NCBI GenBank assembly: GCA_902470925.1
Contig: CABRIF010000096.1
Span: 1-8,945 of the forward strand
DNA from: an uncultured Collinsella sp.
GTDB taxonomy: Bacteria > Actinomycetota > Coriobacteriia > Coriobacteriales > Coriobacteriaceae
Direction of reading: 5' to 3'
Length of the DNA: 8,945 nucleotides
The notes under the pieces are model-generated. The model saw only the letters and a list, made by a program, of their open reading frames with translations. It was not told where the DNA came from and made no database searches. Positions 1 to 4,948 of the stretch are shown in pieces. The first letter of the stretch is position 1. The number at the start of each line of letters is the position of its first letter. Position numbers and translations under genes: made by a program.

Positions 1-45
1 GATTCCTCTACGTCTCGTGGGCTCGGAGATGTGTATAAGAGACAG
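1..45 (+). other. Illumina Nextera i7 adapter left on the contig end
   Basis: Bases 12-45 are identical to the 34-base Nextera read-2 transposase adapter; its last 19 bases (27-45, AGATGTGTATAAGAGACAG) are the Tn5 mosaic end used in tagmentation. Bases 4-11 (TCCTCTAC) match the Nextera i7 index I know as N712, and bases 1-3 (GAT) match the end of the P7 primer, so the order P7-index-adapter-insert is complete. This is synthetic DNA retained at a contig end. Genomic sequence begins at about base 46. Adapter identity rests on remembered Illumina sequences; the mosaic end is certain, the index name slightly less so. Confidence 0.97.
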
Positions 46-232
46 GTATGAAGACGCCATGAGCCGCCGATGTCGCTCGACAGTTCGGGTGTTTGCCGCT
101 GCTGGGGTAGGGTGAGGGCGGCGCGGAGACGTTGTGGGTCGCTGATATCACCTGTGCGATTCGATGCTCGCCGCGGCGCGTTCGAGTGTTCTAGCAATAT
201 GGATGAGACTGGGCTCAGCCGTGATGGAGCGC
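46..232. other. Gene-free stretch, nothing recognised
   Basis: No reading frame here has a convincing start with a Shine-Dalgarno. A minus-strand frame stays open from 311 down to the contig end, and its last part (about 135 down to 46) reads like ordinary protein, but it has no ATG, no recognisable domain, and is cut by the adapter junction. It could be the beginning of a gene lost beyond the contig end; I do not call it. The stretch 46-232 also lacks clear copies of the 30/31-bp repeat that starts to its right. Confidence 0.4.
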
Positions 233-570
233 AGCAGGCATTGCGGGCCGTCGGCGCTACGCTGGGTCCGCGTTTTGCCCGTCGGCGGCATGGCTGGTTC
301 GCGTTCGGGCCCTACGACGACGCCAGCCTCGCGCCCCGGCTATCAGCGACGTAGCGGGTTCGTATTTCGGCCGTCAGCGGCACGGCGGGTTCGCGTTCGG
401 GCCATCGGCGACGCAGCGGGTTCGCGTTTCGTCCGTACGACGATTCCGGGTTCGCATCTTGTCCGTCTACAACTTCTCGGGTTCGTATCTTGTCCATCGG
501 TGGTTTTCCGGGTTCGGGTTTTGTCCATTCAAGGATTCCGGGTTCGGATATGGTCCATCTGGAACTGTTT
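233..570 (+). repeat. Tandem array of 30/31-bp units, forward orientation
   Basis: Head-to-tail units begin at about 264, 295, 326, 356, 387, 418, 448, 479, 510 and 540, with a further decayed unit near 233. Each has a core close to GGGTTCGnnTTTTGTCCATC (20 bp) followed by a 10-11-bp variable tail. Steps are 30 or 31 bp throughout. The units at 448, 479, 510 and 540 keep the core best; those at 295 and 326 are strongly diverged, for example GGGTTCG becoming GCCTCG at 326. Tails are not unique: several left-hand ones are variants of GGCGGCACGGC or GGCGACGCAGC. That argues for duplication of whole units rather than capture of new spacers. Function is unknown. The step is near three turns of B-DNA, so the cores would face the same side of the helix. 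Confidence 0.9.
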
Positions 571-580
571 TTAGCCCTCA

Positions 581-865
581 GATGGACGAAGGACGAACCC
601 AGGATTGGCGGATGGACGAAATCCGAACCCAGGATCGGCGGATGGCCGAAAACCGAACCCGAGATTGGCGGATGGACGAAATCCGAACCCAACATGCCCT
701 GTCGGGAGGGTTGGAGCACGTTGATGGACAAACGTCGAACCCAGCATGCCCGGTCGGGCGGGTTGGAGCGTGTTGATGGCCGAACGTCGAACCCAGGCTA
801 CGACGATTGGGCGAGATGTGGGCATGGGTTGCGTCGATGGCAGCGAAACGAACCCGGAGATGGCG
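581..865 (-). repeat. Same repeat family in inverted orientation
   Basis: Cores here read GATGGACGAAATCCGAACCC, the reverse complement of the left array. Units start at 581, 611 and 641 (30-bp steps, tails AGGATTGGCG, AGGATCGGCG, GAGATTGGCG), then 671 and 723 (52-bp steps), then 775 and a last diverged copy at 836, with a nearly unrecognisable unit between them at about 805. The two 52-bp units carry an extra 22 bp containing TCGGGnGGGTTGGAGC and are close copies of each other, so they arose by a local duplication. Together with the forward array this forms a large imperfect inverted repeat around bases 560-580, which include a TTTTT run. In-frame 30-bp steps make reading frames with a 10-residue repeat (for example PPILGSDFVH), but I see no start signal for them. 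Confidence 0.9.
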
Positions 866-937
866 CCGCCGTGCAATCGGCTGCGTGCGGCGGCAACGGT
901 CCCTCGTAGAGACGACGTCCTTGCGGGGCGGGCTCCC

Positions 938-1317
938 CTGCGGCGACGCCCCTGTGCGGAAATGCCCTCCACGGGGCTTCCGCGCGAGCCCGTCCCCAGC
1001 CCTTTGGAGGCGCCGCCGCGCGATCCGCTGTACGCGGCGGCGATGGCCCCTGTGCGGCGACGGTTTCTCTGTGCCGAGGGCCCGAGGCAACAACCCCGAT
1101 GGCGATGCCACTGCGCGGAAATGGCCCCGAGGCGACGCGATGGCACCATGGTGCCGTTTCCCGCGCAAGATGGAGCCGGTACTAGCTCTTTCGTGCGGCC
1201 CTTACGGTGCCGTTTCCCGCGCGAACCCGTCCCCAGCCCCGCGGGGATGGCCCCGAGGTGACGCGATGGCACTCACGGCGCCGTCTCCCGCGTGAACCCG
1301 TCCCCGGTCCGCAGGGG
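938..1317. repeat. Decayed GC-rich repeat block
   Basis: A second repeat family occupies the stretch next to the operon end. Bases 1201-1246 and 1272-1317 align over 46 bp without gaps with few differences; both contain GAACCCGTCCCC after a CCCGCG stretch. A third, more diverged partner (GCGCGAGCCCGTCCCCAGCC) lies at about 981-1000. Bases 1121-1166 and 1247-1292 share another roughly 46-bp segment beginning ATGGCCCCGAGG, with a one-base shift in the middle. Shorter echoes (CCTGTGCGG, GCGGAAATG) occur at 938-1120. A perfect 14-bp palindrome, GGCACCATGGTGCC, sits at 1142-1155. Several long frames cross this block on both strands, but they translate to Arg/Gly/Ala/Pro-rich repeats and are best read as GC-driven. 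I see no gene at 866-1346. Confidence 0.75.
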
Positions 1318-1339
1318 CGGCTCCTGCAGGAACCGCCCC
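1314..1339 (-). terminator. Possible 3'-end hairpin of the operon
   Basis: Eight bases past the stop of the last permease is a 26-base inverted repeat: arms GGGGCGG (1314-1320) and CCGCCCC (1333-1339) around TCCTGCAGGA (1322-1331). Only bases 1321 and 1332 fail to pair in DNA. In RNA made from the minus strand these become a G-U wobble, giving an 11-bp stem with a UGCA loop; in plus-strand RNA they would be a C-A mismatch. This suggests the element acts on the operon transcript. No U-tract follows, so it is not a classical intrinsic terminator; it may be a 3'-end stabilising hairpin or a weak terminator. Confidence 0.5.
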
Positions 1340-1346
1340 GTGATCC

Positions 1347-2576
1347 TTACTGGTAGCGGAGGCACTCGACCGGGTCGAGCTTGGCGGCGCGCCGCGCCGG
1401 ATAGAAGCCGAACACGATGCCGATGAAAATCGAGATCCCCACGGCCAGCGCGATGGCGCCGGGCTCGATTGCGGGCGTGAACCCGCCGGTCTGTCCGCCG
1501 AATCCCGCCACGCTGCCGATGTTGAAGCCCGAGACGCTGGCAGCCCAGGCGAGGCCCCAGGCGATGGCGTAGCCCACCGCGGTGCCGATGATGCCGCCCG
1601 TCACGCACAGCACGGCGCTTTCGGTCAAAAACTGCCGTACGATGTCGCGGCGGCGGGCTCCCAGCGCACGGCGCACGCCGATCTCGCGGATACGCTCGGT
1701 GACGTTGGTGAGCATCATGTTCATGATGCCGATGCCGCCCACCAGCAGGGAGATGCCCGCGATAGCGCCGATCATGAGCTGGAACGACATCATGAAGGTG
1801 TTGAGCTGGTCGATGACCGACTTCATCGAGGAGGTGCTCACCATCTGCTCGACCTCGTCGTCGGAGATGCGCTTGACCTTGGCGATCTGCTGCACGGTCT
1901 GCTTCTGGAGCGCCTCGAGGTCCACGCCCTCACGCGCGAGTCCCACGATGCTTCCCAGCTGCTCTGTGCCCATGGTGCGCTGGACGGTCTTGGCGGGCAG
2001 GTAGGCGGTGAAGTAGTCGCCGCCGCTGATGCCGTCGTCGACGATGCCCAGCACGGTGTAGTTCGCGCCGTTCAGCGAGATCGACTTGCCGATCGCCTTC
2101 TGCTCTCCGGCTCCGAACAGCGACTCGGCTCCGGAGCGGCTGATGAGGGCCACCCGCGCCGCCGCTGTGTTCTCCTGCTCGGTGAAGGCGCGGCCCTCGG
2201 CGATCTTGGCCGCAAGACCGGTCATCTCGAGGAAGGCGGGCGAGGCGCCGGTGATGCCCACGCTCATGTTCTTGTCGCCGTTCTTGATCTGCGCGTAGCT
2301 GTTGTAGGTCCCCTCGATCTGCTCGTAATCGGGCATCAGGCGCCCCAGCGTATCCAGGTCGTCCTCATCGAGCGGGTAGCCGGAATAGATGTAGATCGTG
2401 CGGGCGGCGTTGAGGCCCAGGCTGCCGATCAAGCTGTTGCGCACGCCGCCGATCAGCGAGGTCATGGCGATGACGGCGGCGATGCCGATCACGATGCCCA
2501 GGATGGTGAGCAGGCTGCGGCCGCGGTTGGCGTCGAGCGCGCGCAGCGATTCGCGGGCGAGGTCACGTAGGTTCAT
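1347..2576 (-). CDS. MacB/YknZ-like ABC transporter permease (FtsX family), 409 aa
   Basis: Membrane subunit of a type VII (MacB-type) ABC transporter, which couples cytoplasmic ATP hydrolysis to extracytoplasmic conformational change rather than a through-membrane channel. The layout matches the family: a short cytoplasmic start, TM1 about residues 22-44 (SLLTILGIVIGIAAVIAM), an extracytoplasmic MacB core domain about 45-262, then TM2 about 264-290, TM3 about 318-343 and TM4 about 373-393. The family signatures GGIGIMNMMLTNVTERIREI and GVRRALGAR follow TM2, and the protein ends in PARRAAKLDPVECLRYQ, as is typical of MacB permeases. Length is normal for a stand-alone permease with no fused ATPase. 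The frame is open 99 codons further upstream, but a strong AAGGAGG six bases before the ATG at 2576, and the Arg-rich nature of the upstream translation, fix the start here. The ATG overlaps the ATPase stop (ATGA), so translation is probably coupled. Its partners are the ATPase and adaptor just upstream. Substrate unknown. Confidence 0.95.
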   Translation of the reverse strand: MNLRDLARESLRALDANRGRSLLTILGIVIGIAAVIAMTSLIGGVRNSLIGSLGLNAARTIYIYSGYPLDEDDLDTLGRLMPDYEQIEGTYNSYAQIKNGDKNMSVGITGASPAFLEMTGLAAKIAEGRAFTEQENTAAARVALISRSGAESLFGAGEQKAIGKSISLNGANYTVLGIVDDGISGGDYFTAYLPAKTVQRTMGTEQLGSIVGLAREGVDLEALQKQTVQQIAKVKRISDDEVEQMVSTSSMKSVIDQLNTFMMSFQLMIGAIAGISLLVGGIGIMNMMLTNVTERIREIGVRRALGARRRDIVRQFLTESAVLCVTGGIIGTAVGYAIAWGLAWAASVSGFNIGSVAGFGGQTGGFTPAIEPGAIALAVGISIFIGIVFGFYPARRAAKLDPVECLRYQ

Positions 2577-3355
2577 CGGATGCCTCCTTCGGGTGCCGCC
2601 GCCGCAAGGCCCTGCTCGGTGCCCGCAGTTTCTGCCGTCTGCTTGCGCTGCGCAGGCATCTCGGGTGCGACGACATAGGCCCCGTGCGTCAGACGCCCAT
2701 CGCGGATGCTGACGGCGCGGTCGGCCTCGGCGGCGATACCGGCGTCGTGGGTGATCAGGACGATGGTCTTGCCGTCGTCGCGTAGCCGGTGGAAGGTGTC
2801 CATCACTTGGCGTCCGGTGACGGAGTCCAGGTTGCCGGTGGGCTCGTCGGCGAGGATGATCGCCGGGTCGCACACCAGGGCGCGCGCGATCGCCACGCGC
2901 TGCATCTGGCCGCCGGACAGCTCGTTGATGCGGTGGTCGTAGTGGTCGGTGGGCAGGCTCACCGCGCGCAGGGCGTGGACCGCGCGCATCTCGCGCTCGC
3001 GCGGCGGGGTGAAGGAGTAGGCGAGCGGCAGCATGACGTTGTCCAGCACGCTCATGCGTGGCAGCAGGTTGAAGCTTTGGAACACGAAGCCGATGCGGCG
3101 GGCGCGCACCTCGGCCAGCTCGTTGTCGGTGAGCTCGGCGACGTTTAAGCCCTCGAGCAGGTAGGTGCCGGAGGTGGCCGTGTCCAGGCAGCCCAGGATG
3201 TTCATGAGTGTGGATTTGCCCGAGCCCGACGGACCGGTGATGGCCACGAACTCACCGGCTTCGACCGTCAGGTTGATGTCGTGCAGCACGTGCGCGAGCC
3301 CGGCCTGGGATTCGAAGATTCGATGGATGTGGCGGATATCGATGACGGGGCGCAT
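2573..3355 (-). CDS. MacB/YknY-type ABC transporter ATP-binding protein, 260 aa
   Basis: Cytoplasmic ATPase that should power the adjacent 409-residue permease. All nucleotide-binding motifs are intact: Walker A GPSGSGKST at residues 41-49, Q-loop Gln93 (FVFQSFNLLP), ABC signature LSGGQ at 146-150 followed by MQRVAIARAL, Walker B IILADE at 166-171 with catalytic Glu171, the D-loop in PTGNLDS (172-178), and the H-loop His203 (ITHD). LSGGQ-QRVAIARAL with ADEPTGNLDS is characteristic of the MacB/LolD/FtsE branch. Residues after about 225 form an Ala/Glu/Gln-rich tail of roughly 35 residues beyond the usual end of the domain; it looks disordered. The start ATG directly abuts the TAG of the adaptor gene (TAGATG) and no good Shine-Dalgarno is visible, so re-initiation by ribosomes finishing the adaptor is likely. 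The 3' end overlaps the permease by four bases. Assignment is firm; substrate unknown. Confidence 0.96.
   Translation of the reverse strand: MRPVIDIRHIHRIFESQAGLAHVLHDINLTVEAGEFVAITGPSGSGKSTLMNILGCLDTATSGTYLLEGLNVAELTDNELAEVRARRIGFVFQSFNLLPRMSVLDNVMLPLAYSFTPPREREMRAVHALRAVSLPTDHYDHRINELSGGQMQRVAIARALVCDPAIILADEPTGNLDSVTGRQVMDTFHRLRDDGKTIVLITHDAGIAAEADRAVSIRDGRLTHGAYVVAPEMPAQRKQTAETAGTEQGLAAAAPEGGIR
2583..2589 (-). promoter_or_regulatory. Shine-Dalgarno deciding the permease start
   Basis: The minus strand reads AAGGAGG, then six bases, then ATG at 2576-2574. It lies inside the last codons of the upstream ATPase gene. This near-perfect site is why the 409-residue start is preferred over the 508-residue open frame. 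Confidence 0.85.
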
Positions 3356-4876
3356 CTACATCACGGCCATTCCGCCGCCGGATGCGGCCATGGCATCGCC
3401 GGCGCCGCTCGATCCCATGCCGCCGGCGATCACGACCGTCTCCCCGTCCTCGAGGGGCGAGGCGGCCATATCGGGGTTGGAGTCGGCGGCTGCGTCGGCG
3501 GGTCGGCCGATGACAGCCATGTCGTCGTTTTGGGCCACCACGGTCACATCGCGGCGCTCAACGTTGCCGGACTCGGCGTCGGTCTGCACGTTGACGTAGT
3601 AGGAGGTGCCGTCGTCGCTTTGCAGGGCGGTCGCAGGCACCATGATGACGTCGTCGAGCTGCTTGGTGATGAGGGTGACCTCAGCGGTCATGCCGGGCTT
3701 CAGACGCGGGTCGGGGGCGTCGATGAGGATACCGACGGCGAAGGTGGGCGAGGAGCCGCTGCCGTCGTAGGACATCGCGGCGCCGCCGGTGCCAGTGGTG
3801 GCGATCGAGGCAATGCTGGTGACCTTGCCGGCGAGCTCGAGGTCGGGGAAGGCGGGGAAGCGCACGGTGGCTGCCTGGTCGGCGGCGATCTTGGCGATGT
3901 CCTCCTCGCTCACCTGCACGGTGACCTTCATCTTGGAGAGGTCGGCGATCTGCATGAGCGGGCCGGAGTTCGCGCCCGCGGCGCTCTGTTCGGCGAGGTT
4001 CGCGCCCACCTGGGCGTTCATGGCCACGATCGAGCCGGCCGCCGGCGCGGTCACGGTGCGCAGGGCCGCCTTGGCGTTTGCCTGGTCGAGGGCCGCCTGG
4101 GCGCTTTCCACCGCCGCCTGGGCGGCGGCAACGGCGTCTTTCGCCCCGCTGTCGGAGCCGCTTGCGGCGCCGTCGGGGGCGGCCTCGGCAAGTTGGCTTG
4201 CTGCCGCGGCCTGGGAGCGCGCGGAGGCGAGATTGGCTTTTGCCTGCTTGAGGTTGCGCGCCGCCTCGTCGACCGCTGCGCCGAGCTCATCGTTTTTGAT
4301 GGTCATGAGCACGTCGCCGGCTGCCACCGTCTGCCCGGCCACCACGTTCACGCTCTCGATCTGCCCGTCGATGGCCGGTGCGACCACCGTGGACGACAGC
4401 GGCTCGAGGGTGCCCTTCGCGCTCACCTGGTCGACGAAGGTCCCGCGGGTGGCCATGTCGGTCACCACGCCGGCGCGGATGTCCGTCGGCTGCTGGGACA
4501 GCGCGGCATTGACGGCGAAGCCGCCCGCCACCAGCACGATGATGATGCCGGCGGCGATACCGCGGTGGATGAGCTTGCGCCGACGCCGCTCGGCCCGGCG
4601 TGCCTTGAGGGCGGCGTAGGCCTCCTCGTCGCTGCCGGGGACCGGCGCGGCCCCGGAGGCGTCCTGATCGGCGGCCTGCGTGTCACCGGGCGCGGGCAGG
4701 GTGCCCAATGGCTCGATGCCCGGCAGGTCGGCGTGCTCATGCGCCGCTCCGGTGGGGATGCGCGGCACGTCTGCCCGTCCCTGCACGGGCTCGCTGCCAA
4801 GCGTGCGCAGGAAGGCCTCGGTGGGGTTCTCCCCGCCGGTGTCGTCGTGGTCGTGGATGCGGTCGTTCTTCGTCAT
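3356..4876 (-). CDS. Membrane fusion (adaptor) protein, MacA/YknX/HlyD-like, 506 aa
   Basis: Periplasmic-adaptor-type subunit that, in MacA and Bacillus YknX, forms a ring on the outside of the MacB-type permease. Visible parts in order: a long hydrophilic Asp/Glu/Pro/His-containing cytoplasmic segment (1-100) ending in a basic cluster RRAERRRRK; one TM at about 105-127; a first biotinyl-lipoyl half-motif at about 164-193 (VVAPAIDGQIESVNVVAGQ); an Ala-rich coiled-coil hairpin at about 195-271, broken by a Gly/Ser/Asp tip at about 233-246; the second lipoyl half at about 272-298 (VTAPAAGSIVAMNAQVGANL); a beta-barrel domain at about 316-405; a membrane-proximal domain from about 408 (VIMVPATALQS); and a Gly/Met-rich C-terminus. 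The hairpin is short, as expected without an outer-membrane partner. An in-frame ATG at 4927 would add 17 residues, but AGGAG five bases before 4876 favours this start. The roughly 100-residue N-terminal extension is longer than in the adaptors I know. It is the first gene of an adaptor-ATPase-permease trio. Confidence 0.93.
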   Translation of the reverse strand: MTKNDRIHDHDDTGGENPTEAFLRTLGSEPVQGRADVPRIPTGAAHEHADLPGIEPLGTLPAPGDTQAADQDASGAAPVPGSDEEAYAALKARRAERRRRKLIHRGIAAGIIIVLVAGGFAVNAALSQQPTDIRAGVVTDMATRGTFVDQVSAKGTLEPLSSTVVAPAIDGQIESVNVVAGQTVAAGDVLMTIKNDELGAAVDEAARNLKQAKANLASARSQAAAASQLAEAAPDGAASGSDSGAKDAVAAAQAAVESAQAALDQANAKAALRTVTAPAAGSIVAMNAQVGANLAEQSAAGANSGPLMQIADLSKMKVTVQVSEEDIAKIAADQAATVRFPAFPDLELAGKVTSIASIATTGTGGAAMSYDGSGSSPTFAVGILIDAPDPRLKPGMTAEVTLITKQLDDVIMVPATALQSDDGTSYYVNVQTDAESGNVERRDVTVVAQNDDMAVIGRPADAAADSNPDMAASPLEDGETVVIAGGMGSSGAGDAMAASGGGMAVM

Positions 4877-4881
4877 GGTCT

Positions 4882-4886
4882 CTCCT
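4882..4886 (-). promoter_or_regulatory. Shine-Dalgarno of the adaptor gene
   Basis: The minus strand reads AGGAG, then AGACC, then ATG at 4876. This is the only independent ribosome-binding site in the middle of the operon, and it decides the start at 4876 over the in-frame ATG at 4927. Confidence 0.8.
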
Positions 4887-4910
4887 GTCCCCGAAAGGTT
4901 GCTATGTGAT

Positions 4911-4930
4911 CGGATGCGCGCGGGCATCCG
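4911..4930 (-). other. Intercistronic hairpin between large permease and adaptor
   Basis: CGGATGC (4911-4917) and GCATCCG (4924-4930) are perfect inverted 7-bp arms around a six-base loop. The hairpin lies in the only real gap of the operon, 18 bases past the large permease stop (4949-4951) and upstream of the adaptor Shine-Dalgarno. There is no U-tract. It could be a processing or partial-attenuation site that sets different levels for the two halves of the operon; that function is inference. Confidence 0.45.
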
Positions 4931-4948
4931 CAGGTGACGTGGATGGGG

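Noticed and set aside
27..45. Tn5-like transposon end
   Set aside because: The 19-bp mosaic end is part of the synthetic Nextera adapter, with index and primer bases directly before it.
46..311. Minus-strand frame open to the contig end, possible truncated gene
   Set aside because: It has no ATG, no recognisable domain, and is cut by the adapter; part of it overlaps decayed repeat units.
312..776. Reading frames on both strands giving 10-residue repeats (minus strand PPILGSDFVH-like, plus strand GGWTKSEPRI- and MDEIRTQ-like)
   Set aside because: They come from the 30-bp repeat step, which stays in frame on both strands. No Shine-Dalgarno or conserved domain is visible, and the 31-bp units break the frame.
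233..865. CRISPR array
   Set aside because: Tails between cores are only 10-11 bp and resemble one another, the array reverses orientation midway, and no cas gene is present in the window.
571..1295. Long frames over the GC-rich block (minus 571-1272; plus 746-1261 and 807-1295)
   Set aside because: They overlap on both strands and translate to Arg/Gly/Pro/Ala-rich sequence with internal DNA-level repeats. No family signature or ribosome-binding site is seen.
1300..1346. Classical rho-independent terminator after the operon
   Set aside because: The hairpin is strong but is followed by GC-rich sequence without a U-tract, so only a possible 3'-end hairpin is called.
2577..2873. 99-codon upstream extension of the small permease
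   Set aside because: It lies inside the ATPase B coding region, is Arg/Pro-rich, and a strong AAGGAGG supports the start at 2576.
3281..4909. 542-residue plus-strand frame opposite the adaptor gene
   Set aside because: It is a GC-rich antisense shadow. The minus-strand product has full adaptor domain order, whereas this frame gives His/Gly/Val-rich sequence without a family match.
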